Assembly: GCF_900105995.1 (NCBI RefSeq)
Contig: NZ_LT629785.1
Span: 1,426,001 to 1,490,000 of the forward strand
Source of the DNA: Pseudomonas pohangensis
Lineage (GTDB): Bacteria > Pseudomonadota > Gammaproteobacteria > Pseudomonadales > Pseudomonadaceae
Length of the DNA stretch: 64,000 nucleotides
Direction: 5' to 3'
Part shown: one piece after another, positions 1 through 8,811 of the stretch
How positions within the stretch are numbered: the first letter of the stretch is position 1
Layout: each line of letters begins with the position of its first letter
The notes under the pieces: generated by a model
Seen by the model: only the letters and a program-made list of their open reading frames with translations
What the model was told of the DNA's origin: nothing
The model's database searches: none
Position numbers and translations under genes: made by a program

Positions 1-652
1 GCGGGATGCGCTGCAACGCCATTTTCAGGATGGCATCGTTGCCGGTCAGCGCTGAAGCGAACTTGGTATCGGTCAGGCCGGGCAGCAAGGCATTGCAGCG
101 GATACCGAACTGCGCGCATTCCTTGGCGAATACCTTGGTCATGCTGATCACTGCGGCCTTGGTGACCGAGTAGACACCCTGCATTTCGCCCGGGGTGACG
201 CCGTTGACCGAGGCCACGTTGATGATGCTGCCGCCACCGTTGGCCTTCATCAGCTTGCCGCCCTCGATGGACATGAAGTAATAGCCGCGGATGTTGACGT
301 CGACGGTTTTCTGGAAGGCGGTGAGGTCGGTATCCAGTACATTGCCGAACTGCGGGTTGGTTGCGGCGTTGTTGACCAGAATATCCAGCCGGCCGAAGTT
401 GTCACGGATGAAGGCGAAGACCTCCTGGATCTGCTGCATTTCACCGATATGGCAGGCGACCGCAGTGGCCTTGCCGCCCGCCGCGTTGATTGCGTCGGCC
501 ACTGCCTGGCACCCTTCGATCTTGCGGCTGGAAACGATCACGTGGGCGCCTTGCTGGGCCAGCAGTTGGGCGATGGCGGCACCAATGCCGCGGCTGGCGC
601 CGGAAACAAAGGCGATCTTGCCGTCGAGATCGAACAGGTTGGTCTTGGACAT
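1..652 (-). CDS. SDR family oxidoreductase (partial, 3' end outside window)
   Basis: This is a short-chain dehydrogenase/reductase, likely NAD(P)-dependent, cut by the left edge so that about 217 residues are visible. The N-terminal Rossmann glycine motif reads GASRGIG at about residues 18-24. The NNAATN stretch stands for the usual NNAG motif, and the catalytic YSVTK motif (Tyr and Lys) follows a conserved serine in the strand INVASVNG. The start at 652 follows the stop of the phosphotransferase gene by 26 bases, so the two are probably co-transcribed. Pseudomonads often keep this pair together with acyl-CoA or alcohol metabolism genes, but the substrate cannot be read from sequence. Confidence 0.9.
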   Translation of the reverse strand, partial: MSKTNLFDLDGKIAFVSGASRGIGAAIAQLLAQQGAHVIVSSRKIEGCQAVADAINAAGGKATAVACHIGEMQQIQEVFAFIRDNFGRLDILVNNAATNPQFGNVLDTDLTAFQKTVDVNIRGYYFMSIEGGKLMKANGGGSIINVASVNGVTPGEMQGVYSVTKAAVISMTKVFAKECAQFGIRCNALLPGLTDTKFASALTGNDAILKMALQRIP

Positions 653-678
653 GCGGTTCTCCAGTAGTGATACGGTTT

Positions 679-1746
679 TCAGAGTGTCGATTTGTCGATG
701 ACTTGCAGGCTGATCTGCTCCAGCAGCTTGTTCATCATGATGAATTGCGCGAAGCGTTTGTCCTTGGTCTGGCCGTGGTAGAAGCGGTAGTAGATCTGCT
801 GGACGATACCGGCCAGGCGGAACAGGCCGTAGGTGTAATAGAAGTCGTAGTTGTCGATACGGATACCGGCACACGCGGCGTAGTAATCGACGAATTCACG
901 GCGCGTGAGCATGCCCGGGGCATTGCTCGGCTGGCGGCGCATGAGTTGCATCGGTGCCGGGTCGCCGGCCTCGATCCAGTAGGCCAGGGTGTTGCCCAGA
1001 TCCATCAGCGGGTCGCCGATGGTGGTCAGTTCCCAGTCGAGCACACCGATGATCTGCATCGGGTTGTGCGGATCGAGGATCACGTTGTCGAAGCGGTAAT
1101 CGTTATGCACGATGCCCGGCTTGGCATGATCGGCCGGTTGCTTGTCCTTGAGCCAGGCTTTGACTGCGGTCCACTGCGGTGCATCGGGCGTCATGGCCTT
1201 TTCATAGCGATCGCTCCAGCCACTGATCTGCCGCGCTACATAGCCCTCGGGCTTGCCCAGGTCGCCAAGCCCGCAGGCCTGATAATCGACATTGTGCAAC
1301 TCGACCAGCCGGTCGATGAAGCTTTTGCACAGGCGGGTGGTTTTTTCGGCATCCAGATTCAATTCGGCCGGCATGTCCGATCTCAGGATGATGCCGTTGA
1401 TGCGCTCCATCACATAGAACTCGGAACCGATCACGGCCTCGTCGGTGCAGTGCACGTAGGCTTTGGGGCAGTAAGGGAAGCTGCTGCCGAGCTGGCTGAT
1501 GATGCGAAACTCGCGGCCCATGTCGTGGGCGGATTTGGCCTTGTGGCCAAAGGGCGGGCGGCGCAGCACCAGTTGCAGGTCGGGATATTCGAGCAGATAA
1601 GTCAGGTTCGACGCACCGCCGGGGAACTGGCGGATTTGTGGTGTTCCGCTCAGTCCGGGGATCGTTGACTTGAGGTAACTGTCGATAACCGAGCTGTCGA
1701 GTTCTTCACCCTCGCGGCTGGCGATGGTCTGATCATTCAGTGTCAT
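679..1746 (-). CDS. APH-family phosphotransferase (acyl-CoA dehydrogenase-associated type)
   Basis: This 355-residue cytoplasmic protein has an aminoglycoside phosphotransferase/choline kinase-like fold. The catalytic loop reads IVHNDYRFDNVILD (Brenner-type HxDxxxxN), followed by the metal-binding IGVLDWELTTIGDP. These are the hallmarks of the phosphotransferase family related to the N-terminal domain of ACAD10/ACAD11, rather than an antibiotic resistance enzyme. The ATG at 1746 gives the normal family length. It lies directly upstream of an SDR gene and near an SCP2 protein, suggesting work on a lipid or hydroxyacyl substrate. The true substrate is unknown. Confidence 0.85.
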   Translation of the reverse strand: MTLNDQTIASREGEELDSSVIDSYLKSTIPGLSGTPQIRQFPGGASNLTYLLEYPDLQLVLRRPPFGHKAKSAHDMGREFRIISQLGSSFPYCPKAYVHCTDEAVIGSEFYVMERINGIILRSDMPAELNLDAEKTTRLCKSFIDRLVELHNVDYQACGLGDLGKPEGYVARQISGWSDRYEKAMTPDAPQWTAVKAWLKDKQPADHAKPGIVHNDYRFDNVILDPHNPMQIIGVLDWELTTIGDPLMDLGNTLAYWIEAGDPAPMQLMRRQPSNAPGMLTRREFVDYYAACAGIRIDNYDFYYTYGLFRLAGIVQQIYYRFYHGQTKDKRFAQFIMMNKLLEQISLQVIDKSTL

Positions 1747-1890
1747 GCTTATCCTTTGTGCTTATGATGAAGGCCGCTGATCATTAGTGAATGTAATGTG
1801 CATTGCAGGTGGTCACAAGCGCCTCCGGAGGTTTATAGCGCTTCGTGTTGCCGGCCAATCAGTAAGCCTGATTGAAGCGGTTTTTCGGGT

Positions 1891-1920
1891 AAAAAAAACC
1901 GGAGTATCAATACTCCGGTT
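1891..1920 (-). terminator. Rho-independent terminator of the SCP2 gene
   Basis: A 10-bp perfect stem (AACCGGAGTA / TACTCCGGTT) with a TCAA loop lies at 1897-1920. On the minus strand it is followed by a run of eight T residues. It sits just past the SCP2 stop at 1941 and separates that gene from the downstream phosphotransferase operon. Confidence 0.85.
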
Positions 1921-1940
1921 CTTGTCTGTCAGGCAGTTGC

Positions 1941-2255
1941 TCAGACAGGGAACAGCTCGCTGAGCTTCATGGCCAGCATCATGTCGCCTTCGGCGCGCAG
2001 TTTGCCGCCCATGAACGCCTGCATGCCGTCGGTTTCGCCCGAAGCGATGCCGGCCAGGGTGTCGGTGTCCATCAGCAGGGTGACGTTGGCATTGGCTGCC
2101 TCACCCAGACCGAGGTCGCAAGTGCCGTCCTTGACGGTCAGTGAAAAGCTTTCGCCGTCATCGATCTTGAAACCGAAAACCAGATCCAGGCCGGCGGCAG
2201 CGCCTGCATTGAACTTGCTTTTCATGGTGTGGGCGATTTCGTCAACTCTGCTCAT
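1941..2255 (-). CDS. SCP2 sterol-binding domain protein
   Basis: A 104-residue stand-alone SCP2 (sterol carrier protein 2) domain. Visible family features are the N-terminal helix, the strand with VFGFKIDDGESFSL, the middle strand with NANVTLLMD, and the C-terminal GGKLRAEGDMMLAMKLSELF stretch. SCP2 proteins bind hydrophobic ligands such as fatty acyl-CoA. The bacterial protein has no signal peptide and should be cytoplasmic. It has its own terminator. The neighbouring SDR and phosphotransferase genes fit a lipid-linked role, which is inference. Confidence 0.85.
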   Translation of the reverse strand: MSRVDEIAHTMKSKFNAGAAAGLDLVFGFKIDDGESFSLTVKDGTCDLGLGEAANANVTLLMDTDTLAGIASGETDGMQAFMGGKLRAEGDMMLAMKLSELFPV

Positions 2256-2311
2256 GGTTATATCCTTTTCTCAGGGTTTTCAGTCGACCTTGCGGCCGTG
2301 TGGACCGGTAC

Positions 2312-3088
2312 TCAGCGGTAAGTGATGAGTTCCGGGGCCTTCAACAGATCCAGATGCACCTGACTGTTGAAGGAAGCCAGTACCACCTCGGAGCCGCGAA
2401 ACTTCAGGCGGCTGAGCGAAGTGTTGATGATTTGCCAATTGAGTTCGAAGGCCTTGTCGGTGCTGACACCGGTAACCAGGTGCAGCAGGGCGGTGATGGT
2501 GCCGCCGGAGGTGAATACGGCAATGTTCTGACTTTTGTCGGCCTGGCTGAGCAGGCGTTGCAGACCGTCGGCGACCCGTTCGACAAAGCAGTCCCAGCTT
2601 TCCACGCCGGGTGTGGCGTGTTCGCCACTGATCCAGCGGCCAATCAGCAATTCGAACAGGCGCTGGAATTCGGCGCGACTCTCGCGCGGGTTGCGCATCA
2701 CTTCAAGGGCCGTGGGTTCGTCGGCCAGCAGGTCAGGCAGCAGCGCGCGGATCACGGCATCCGCATCAAATTCGTTAAAGGCCTTGTCCACTTCAAGCGC
2801 GGGTGTTTGCACGCCGTTATGGCGGATATGCTGTAGGGCGGTCTGGGCCGTGTGCCGCTGGCGCTGCAGGTCGCCGCTCAGGCAACGATCCAGACGCAGG
2901 CCCAGCTGACCAAGGTGCTGTCCAAGGGCTTCCGACTGGCGAAATCCGAGTGGCGAAAGCACATCGTAATTGTCTGCGCCGAAAGAAGCCTGGCCGTGTC
3001 GAATCAGGTAGATGCTGCCCAAGTGCGCTGGTGTCCGCTGTAGGTTTGATAGCAGCCGAGGGTAGGGGCAGAGCGGTGATGCTGTCAA
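2312..3088 (-). CDS. Histidine phosphatase (phosphoglycerate mutase-like) family protein
   Basis: This is a branch-1 histidine phosphatase superfamily member. The catalytic LIRHGQ motif begins near residue 28 (His31), and the partner region FTSGGTI near the C-terminus is where the second histidine is usually found. The long reading gives 258 residues from an ATG at 3088, but the first 22 residues look non-conserved. A TTG at 3022 would give GSIYLIRHG right after the initiator, as is usual in pseudomonads, so the true start is uncertain. The substrate is unknown. The gene is divergent from sohB, with 122 bp between the starts. Confidence 0.8.
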   Translation of the reverse strand: MTASPLCPYPRLLSNLQRTPAHLGSIYLIRHGQASFGADNYDVLSPLGFRQSEALGQHLGQLGLRLDRCLSGDLQRQRHTAQTALQHIRHNGVQTPALEVDKAFNEFDADAVIRALLPDLLADEPTALEVMRNPRESRAEFQRLFELLIGRWISGEHATPGVESWDCFVERVADGLQRLLSQADKSQNIAVFTSGGTITALLHLVTGVSTDKAFELNWQIINTSLSRLKFRGSEVVLASFNSQVHLDLLKAPELITYR

Positions 3089-3210
3089 CGGAAAAACATA
3101 CGCTTGTTTGAAACTGCATTATCTACTGACATATCGCCCTTGCCGGCCCGGGCGGGGGCGCGTCACTATGCTGACCTTATATACAGCCAGACATTTTTTC
3201 GGGGGATCAT

Positions 3211-4230
3211 GTGGAGCATCTAGCAGAGTACGCGGGCTTTCTGGCACGTGTGGTAACGGTGGTGGTGGCTGTTTTACTGGTGCTTGCCAGTGCAGCTGCG
3301 CTGCGCAGCAAGGGGCGGCGCCAGCCGGGGCAGTTGCAGGTGAACAAGCTGAATGATTTTTTCCAGGAACTGCAGCAGCGCATGGAGCGCTCGATTCTGG
3401 ACAAGAAGCATTTCAAGGCGGCCCGCAAGGCACAAAGCAAGACGAGCAAACTGGAGCGCAAAACCGATCAGCAGAAACCGCGGGTGTTTGTGCTCGACTT
3501 TGATGGTGATATCAAAGCCTCGGCCGTCGACAGCCTGCGTCACGAAGTGACGGCCCTGCTGGGGATTGCCACGGCTGCAGACGAGGTTGTGCTGCGCCTG
3601 GAAAGTGGTGGCGGCATGGTGCACAGCTACGGCCTGGCATCCTCCCAGCTGGCGCGAATTCGTCAGGCCGGCGTGCCGCTGACGGTGTGTGTCGATAAAG
3701 TGGCTGCCAGTGGCGGCTACATGATGGCCTGTATCGGCGACAGGATACTTTCAGCACCGTTCGCCATTCTCGGCTCCATCGGTGTGGTCGCCCAGGTGCC
3801 CAACGTGCACCGGCTGTTGAAGAAGCACAACATCGACTTCGAGGTGCTGACTGCCGGCGAGCACAAGCGCACGCTGACCATCTTCGGTGAAAACACGGAC
3901 AAAGGCCGGGAAAAATTCCAGGAAGACCTGCAGATAACCCATGAGCTGTTCAAGGATTTCGTGGCGCGTTACCGCCCGCAACTGGTCATGGATGAAATCG
4001 CCACGGGCGAGGTCTGGCTGGGGCAGGCGGCAATCGGCAAGCAGCTGGTTGACGAGCTCAAGACCAGCGACGAGTACCTGGCCGATAAAGCCAAGGATGC
4101 AGAGCTGTTTCATCTGCACTATGCCGAACACAAGACGCTGCAGGAGCGTGTGGGCCTGGCGGCTAGCCTGACCCTCGACCGTGTTCTGCTTAACTGGTGG
4201 AGCCGGCTTACCCAGCAACGATTCTGGTAA
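3211..4230 (+). CDS. sohB: SohB inner-membrane S49 serine protease
   Basis: A 339-residue SohB-type peptidase of family S49 (SppA-like). Residues about 10-31 form one membrane anchor (VVTVVVAVLLVLASAAAL). A basic, coiled linker comes next, then the protease domain, with the nucleophile Ser167 in AASGGYMMA and the general base Lys219 in GEHKRTLT. The start is GTG at 3211, ten bases after a purine-rich GGGGGA stretch. The length matches the family. SohB is expected to act in the periplasm and to degrade membrane or signal-peptide fragments. The YhdH-type gene starts 15 bases later on the same strand, so the two may be co-transcribed. Confidence 0.93.
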   Translation: MEHLAEYAGFLARVVTVVVAVLLVLASAAALRSKGRRQPGQLQVNKLNDFFQELQQRMERSILDKKHFKAARKAQSKTSKLERKTDQQKPRVFVLDFDGDIKASAVDSLRHEVTALLGIATAADEVVLRLESGGGMVHSYGLASSQLARIRQAGVPLTVCVDKVAASGGYMMACIGDRILSAPFAILGSIGVVAQVPNVHRLLKKHNIDFEVLTAGEHKRTLTIFGENTDKGREKFQEDLQITHELFKDFVARYRPQLVMDEIATGEVWLGQAAIGKQLVDELKTSDEYLADKAKDAELFHLHYAEHKTLQERVGLAASLTLDRVLLNWWSRLTQQRFW

Positions 4231-4245
4231 TAGGGGAACCATTCA

Positions 4246-5235
4246 ATGCAATTCAAGGCGCTATTGGTCAGCGAGACCGCAGACAAGCAATTCGTTCCGC
4301 AGGTAGTCACTCGTGAGCTGGATGAGCTACCCGCAGGCGAAGTATTGATTCGGGTCAGCTATTCATCGCTCAACTACAAGGATGCTTTGTCGGCCTCGGG
4401 CAATCGCGGAGTCACCCGCAACTACCCGCATACACCGGGCATCGATGCCGCCGGTGTGGTCGAGCAGTCGAGCAGTAGCGCCTTTACCCCGGGCGATGAG
4501 GTGATCGTTACCGGCTACGATCTGGGCATGAATACCGCAGGCGGCTTTGCCCAGTACATCAGGGTGCCGGCTGCATGGCTGGTACGCCGCCCGACGGGCC
4601 TGTCATTGCGCGAATCCATGCTGCTGGGAACGGCAGGCCTGACGGCTGCGCTGTGCGTGGCCAAACCCGAGCAGAATGGGTTGGCCAAAAGCGCCGATCC
4701 GTTGCTGGTGACCGGCGCCACCGGAGGCGTGGGCAGCATCGCTGTCGCCTTGCTGAGCAAGCTGGGTTACACCGTAGCCGCCGCCACCGGCAAGGCCGAG
4801 CAGGCGGATTTCCTCCGTCAGCTGGGCGCGCAGCAGATTGTCAGCCGTCAGGAACTGCAGGACGGCAGCGACAAACCCATGCTCAAGGAGCGCTGGGGCG
4901 GGGCGGTGGATACGGTCGGTGGCGACATTCTGTTCAACGTGGTCAAGTCGTTGCGCTATGGCGCCAGTGTCGCCTGCTGTGGCCTTACCGCCGGCATAGG
5001 TTTCAATGCCAGCGTGTTGCCGTTCATCCTGCGCGGCGTCAACCTGCTTGGTGTGGACTCGGTCGAGTTGCCCCTGGCGGTCAAGGCAGCCATGTGGGAC
5101 AAGCTGGCCGGGCCCTGGAAGCTCGACAATCTGGACGAACTGGCCAGCGAGATCAGTCTTGAAGCATTACCTGAAGCGATCCAGCAGATGCTGGCGGCCA
5201 AGGTTGCCGGCAGGTTTTTGCTGAATCTGGCCTGA
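4246..5235 (+). CDS. YhdH/YhfP family quinone oxidoreductase (AcuI-like acrylyl-CoA reductase)
   Basis: A 329-residue zinc-free medium-chain dehydrogenase/reductase. The N-terminal GroES-like fold shows the family signature SSLNYKDALS and the PGIDAAGVV segment. The NADPH-binding Rossmann motif is GATGGVGSIAV at about residues 157-167. Relatives (E. coli YhdH, Rhodobacter/Ruegeria AcuI) reduce acrylyl-CoA to propionyl-CoA, which is the most likely activity here. It follows sohB closely. No dedicated terminator is obvious. Confidence 0.9.
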   Translation: MQFKALLVSETADKQFVPQVVTRELDELPAGEVLIRVSYSSLNYKDALSASGNRGVTRNYPHTPGIDAAGVVEQSSSSAFTPGDEVIVTGYDLGMNTAGGFAQYIRVPAAWLVRRPTGLSLRESMLLGTAGLTAALCVAKPEQNGLAKSADPLLVTGATGGVGSIAVALLSKLGYTVAAATGKAEQADFLRQLGAQQIVSRQELQDGSDKPMLKERWGGAVDTVGGDILFNVVKSLRYGASVACCGLTAGIGFNASVLPFILRGVNLLGVDSVELPLAVKAAMWDKLAGPWKLDNLDELASEISLEALPEAIQQMLAAKVAGRFLLNLA

Positions 5236-5458
5236 ACCCGGACTTCGACGTTTGTCGGATGGCGTGTAAGGCTGTTGGAGAGCATGGTCGGCTTATGGTT
5301 TGCGCCGCATTTTTGTCACCCGCCGGGAGGGCGCCAATAGCCTGGCGAAGCGTGTTTTTGCGGCCCGGGCAACAGCGCAAGCCTTGATGTACAGCGGTCG
5401 CCCCGCGCTTGAATCGATACCGGGATGGGAGTACCGTCTGCGCCTTGAATTGAACCTG

Positions 5459-5495
5459 CCAGGCTGAAAGGCTGTATTTTCCGGCCTTCAGCCTG
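5459..5495 (+). other. Hairpin in the yhdH-rssB intergenic region
   Basis: An imperfect inverted repeat (AGGCTGAAAGGC at 5461-5472 and its near-complement GCCTTCAGCCT at 5484-5494) lies about 35 bp upstream of rssB. It could be a weak terminator after the oxidoreductase gene or a leader structure of rssB. It lacks a clean T-run. The remaining 5236-5458 stretch shows no convincing gene. Confidence 0.35.
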
Positions 5496-5530
5496 ACTTC
5501 TTTCCCCGGCGAAGCATGCCTGGACATTCA

Positions 5531-6715
5531 ATGCTGAATCCAAGTATCACGCTGCTGATTATCGACGACGACCCGGTCGTCCGTGCCCGTCTGGCGTCCT
5601 ACCTTGAGGCCGCCGGTTTCGCTGTGCTTGAAGCGGATAACGGTGTACAGGGCATGCAGCTGATTCAGGAAGCCACCCCTGATCTGATTATCTGTGACTT
5701 GTACGTGCCGCAACTGACGGGGCTGGAGCTGCTTGCGCAGTTGAATGAGCAGGGGTCGGAAACACCGGTCATTCTGCTTTCGGCCAGCGGCAGCATGAGT
5801 GATGCGGTCGAGTCCTTGCGGCTAGGCGCTGCCGATTACCTGACCAAACCACTGGATGATCTGGCCGTGCTGGAGCATTCGGTGCGGCGGGCGTTGCAGG
5901 AAGCCTCCTTACTGCTGGAAAACCGCCTGTATCGGGAAACCCTCGAAGCGACCAATCGCGAGCTGCAAACCAGTCTCAGCCTGCTGGAGGAAGACCAGAA
6001 CGCCGGACGCCAGATGCAGCTGAGCATGCTGCCGCAAACCCCGTGGCAGGCCGATGACTACCAGTTTGCCCATCAGGTCATTCCTTCGTTGTACCTCTCG
6101 GGCGACTTCGTCGATTATTTCCGTCTCGACCAGCAGCGCATAGCCTTCTATCTGGCGGATGTCTCCGGGCATGGTGCGTCGTCGGCCTTTGTCACGGTTT
6201 TGCTCAAGTTCATGACCACCCGTCTGCTGTATGAATCGCGACGCGATGGCCAGTTGCCACAGTTCAAACCATCGGCGGTACTGGGGCATATCAATCGCGG
6301 GCTGCTCAATTGCAAGCTGGGCAAGCATGTCACCATGATTGGCGGAATCATTGATCAGCAGACCAATCAGCTGACTTATTGCATCGGCGGGCATTTGCCG
6401 CTGCCGGTGCTGTACAGCGAGGGCAAGGCGCGCTTCCTTGAGGGCAAGGGCCTGCCGGTCGGGCTGTTCGAAGAGGCCGCGCATGAAGACTACGTTCTCG
6501 ATCTGCCGGACAGTTTCAGCCTGACCATGCTCTCGGACGGTATTCTGGAGGTATTGCCGGGCGCCTCGCTGAAAGACAAGGAAGCATCCTTGCCCGGATT
6601 GATCAGTGCGGCAGGCGGCTCGCTGGAAGGCATGCTCGAGACCCTTGGTCTGGCTGCTATCGATGAGACACCAGACGATATTGCCGTGCTGGTTTTGAGC
6701 AGGAATCTGGCATGA
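5531..6715 (+). CDS. rssB: RssB-type response regulator with PP2C phosphatase domain
   Basis: About 394 residues, counted from ATG 5531; ATG 5516 is an alternative five codons upstream. The N-terminal receiver has the acidic pair IDDD, the phospho-acceptor Asp in ICDLYVPQLTG, the SAS switch and the LTKP lysine. A helical linker leads into a SpoIIE/PP2C-type serine phosphatase with the metal-binding LSGDFVDYF and ADVSGHGASSAF motifs. In pseudomonads this protein is RssB. Its partner STAS protein, RssC, is encoded next with a 4-base overlap. The expected role is partner switching that controls RpoS level or another stress output by dephosphorylating RssC. The receiver Asp and PP2C aspartates look intact. 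Confidence 0.88.
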   Translation: MLNPSITLLIIDDDPVVRARLASYLEAAGFAVLEADNGVQGMQLIQEATPDLIICDLYVPQLTGLELLAQLNEQGSETPVILLSASGSMSDAVESLRLGAADYLTKPLDDLAVLEHSVRRALQEASLLLENRLYRETLEATNRELQTSLSLLEEDQNAGRQMQLSMLPQTPWQADDYQFAHQVIPSLYLSGDFVDYFRLDQQRIAFYLADVSGHGASSAFVTVLLKFMTTRLLYESRRDGQLPQFKPSAVLGHINRGLLNCKLGKHVTMIGGIIDQQTNQLTYCIGGHLPLPVLYSEGKARFLEGKGLPVGLFEEAAHEDYVLDLPDSFSLTMLSDGILEVLPGASLKDKEASLPGLISAAGGSLEGMLETLGLAAIDETPDDIAVLVLSRNLA

Positions 6716-7194
6716 GTTGCGGCACTATCAAGTTTGCCGAGCAGGACGGCACCTTCGTGCTGAAGTTCATCGGTGAAGTGCGCCTGACGCTTTGTTCGGC
6801 GCTGGATGCCACAATCCAGCGCATGTTCAACTCCAGCAATTTCTCGTCAATTGTCATTGATCTGACCGAAGCGCAGAGCATTGACAGCACCACGCTGGGG
6901 CTGATGGCCAAGCTGTCGATCCTCTCGCGGCAGAAGATCGGTCTGTTGCCCACCGTGGTCACCACTCACCCGGATATCACCCGCCTGCTCAACTCGATGG
7001 GCTTCGAGCAGGTGTTCAATATCATCGATCAACCGATGACCTGCCCGGAGTGTCTGGAAGATTTGCCTTCGCAGGACCAGTCCGAAGAGGTGGTCAAAGC
7101 CAAGGTTCTGGAAGCGCACCGCATATTGATGGACCTGAACGAGTCGAACCGCGAAGCATTCCGTGACCTGGTCAGCGCGCTGGAGCGTAACTGA
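6712..7194 (+). CDS. rssC: STAS-domain anti-sigma factor antagonist (RssC)
   Basis: A 160-residue protein with an N-terminal STAS domain (about 1-105). The segment IDLTEAQSIDSTTLGLMAKL contains Ser56 and Ser59, which surround the usual phospho-serine position of anti-sigma antagonists. The C-terminal 50 residues are helical and carry a CPEC pair (about residues 109-112). It starts inside the rssB stop (ATGA overlap), so translation is coupled. It is the probable substrate of the RssB phosphatase. It is the last backbone gene before the cassette island. Confidence 0.88.
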   Translation: MSCGTIKFAEQDGTFVLKFIGEVRLTLCSALDATIQRMFNSSNFSSIVIDLTEAQSIDSTTLGLMAKLSILSRQKIGLLPTVVTTHPDITRLLNSMGFEQVFNIIDQPMTCPECLEDLPSQDQSEEVVKAKVLEAHRILMDLNESNREAFRDLVSALERN

Positions 7195-7374
7195 AGAGCT
7201 GGCAAGTGCGTGCTTGCATTCCGCTTGGCCAGTACATGCCTTCGTTATTGCAAGCTGTCTATTCGACTTGATCTGCGTGTATTCGCACTGACCCGCTGTT
7301 TGCAGCGAATTGGCCTTTCTGTGGTGCCTGTCAGGCAAGAACCGAAGGACAGCTTCCGACCCACAGCGGTCATT

Positions 7375-7450
7375 GCCCAACGACTAGGTTAAGGGTGGCG
7401 GCGCACAGGAGTAGTGAGCGAATCGACTGGTTTGAACCACTAACTAGGGC
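7375..7450 (-). other. attC-like site 1 (distal end of array)
   Basis: Read on the minus strand, the core is GTTGGGC at 7381-7375, a perfect GTTRRRY. It is preceded by CCCTTAACCTAG, as in the other sites. The opposite end has the shared block GTGGTTCAAA but a degenerate outer box (CCCTAGTTAG). It follows the stop of the 169-residue membrane protein gene (7454) and marks the junction with backbone DNA downstream of rssC. Confidence 0.72.
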
Positions 7451-7453
7451 TCA

Positions 7454-7963
7454 TTAGCTTCGGCTGTCACTTTGCGATGATGGGTTGCTCAAGCTAAACG
7501 GAATTTTAACGATTAAATACAAGCCCAAGTTACCCATTAAAAAAAGAGGAAAACTTACAAGTCCAAGCCATAGCTCACTTCTTAAACTGACGCGATACAG
7601 TGCCCGAGCACCGCGACCATACTGTATATCAGGGAAATCACTAGACCAAACGTTTAACGTTATCCAATAAAAAAATAAAAAAAGTGCACCGCCGAATATG
7701 AGGCAGCCATACCATTCGAATACTTGTATTGCCGTATAATCATCTTTGCTTAATAGGGAGTAAATAACTGCACTGATCAGACAAAATATTATAGAAAGAC
7801 TTAATCCAGCGGCTGCTGTGGAGTTAATTTTTGAAGAAACACCCTTGGAAGACGGCGTTAAATTTATTAAGCCAGACAATTCACTAATAAAAGAAAAGTT
7901 TCCTATAGCATGCCCAAGAATTATTGCGATGATCGTCAACGTTGCAATTTTGCGAGCTAGCAC
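7454..7963 (-). CDS. Cassette-encoded multi-pass membrane protein, unknown
   Basis: I do not recognise a family. The protein has 169 residues starting from GTG at 7963. It has about four hydrophobic segments, near residues 5-24, 50-71, 86-107 and 134-156, and a charged loop with the RGARALYRVSLRSE stretch before the last one. The hydrophilic serine-rich tail (SNPSSQSDSRS) would be exposed. It lies between the 8159 gene and attC site 1 and is AT-rich like its cassette neighbours. No attC-like sequence separates it from the upstream gene, so the two may share one cassette or have lost the site between them. Confidence 0.55.
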   Translation of the reverse strand: MLARKIATLTIIAIILGHAIGNFSFISELSGLINLTPSSKGVSSKINSTAAAGLSLSIIFCLISAVIYSLLSKDDYTAIQVFEWYGCLIFGGALFLFFYWITLNVWSSDFPDIQYGRGARALYRVSLRSELWLGLVSFPLFLMGNLGLYLIVKIPFSLSNPSSQSDSRS

Positions 7964-8158
7964 TTACTTGCCTCGTATACTTATCAGCCTACGCTTGCAG
8001 GCTATTTCAATGCTACGGTGCCTGCTGACCATTGGCCTATTTCGACCCGAAGTAGCCAGTAAGCTATTTCTATATAAGTCTTCGTAGGATTTAGCGGCCA
8101 ATAGAGCAACAGCATGCTTGTTCTACAAAGTGAGTGGCATGCTCCATGTCCGCCGATT

Positions 8159-8647
8159 TTAAAGCTCCCACCCCTCATGCTCTTTTGAATAAATTGAGCA
8201 TCCAAGCTCAAATAATATGCGGACTTGGCCATATACGCTAATGCCGACAAATAAAGAAAGTGGAATGTACGAGGAAATATGCAAGCCATTAATTTTTTGA
8301 TAAATCGCAAACGGTAAGATAATAAAAAAACAAATAATAGTTCCAACCATAAATCCGATATCTTTACTGACCGATCCTTTTGGAAAAAATATTTCAACAC
8401 GCAGGGCCTTGTAAACATTAGGTAAATCAATCACACCGTCAAAAGCGCCTTTGGCTAAAATTTCCGTCTTGATGTATATACAAATAATACTGTATAAACA
8501 AATTATTAATCCGTACGAGAGCGCGAAATACCCGGACACGCTAAACAAATCAGCCAAATCACGAAAGTAAAAAGCCGCCGCTACAAATGCAATAAAAAAT
8601 ATCCAGCAAGGCACCACAAATTGAGGTTTAAAATTAATCGCTCTCAT
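8159..8647 (-). CDS. Cassette-encoded four-TM membrane protein, unknown
   Basis: About 162 residues from ATG 8647, chosen because AAGGAAG lies at proper distance. An ATG at 8674 would add nine residues. There are four hydrophobic segments (about residues 10-27, 38-58, 99-118 and 127-150 of the shorter form). A short cytoplasmic or periplasmic loop contains the VIDLPNVYKALRVEIFFP stretch. No known domain is recognised. It is downstream of a MITE-like element and upstream of the 7454 gene. Codon use is AT-rich compared with rssC or tal, consistent with transfer. Confidence 0.55.
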   Translation of the reverse strand: MRAINFKPQFVVPCWIFFIAFVAAAFYFRDLADLFSVSGYFALSYGLIICLYSIICIYIKTEILAKGAFDGVIDLPNVYKALRVEIFFPKGSVSKDIGFMVGTIICFFIILPFAIYQKINGLHISSYIPLSLFVGISVYGQVRILFELGCSIYSKEHEGWEL

Positions 8648-8811
8648 GCAAGCTTCCTTCATCTTCAATGGCATCGTTGGAAATACTTACTACGATCGTA
8701 CAAGTGCACGAGAAAAATCGTTTTTGAAATTACTCTATTCACCATGCACAGGTATATCGCGAATGGCAACTTCTGGTACGTTTCTGCCCACGCCAGGGGC
8801 AGCAGGCAACC

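Noticed and set aside
490..1668. Plus-strand 392-codon frame opposite the phosphotransferase gene
   Set aside because: It is a shadow of a gene with clear HxDxxxxN kinase motifs; composition is rich in Val/Asp/Gly/His, typical of an antisense frame.
7210..7392. Small plus-strand frame after rssC
   Set aside because: It reads into attC-like site 1, lacks a Shine-Dalgarno, and has no recognisable character.
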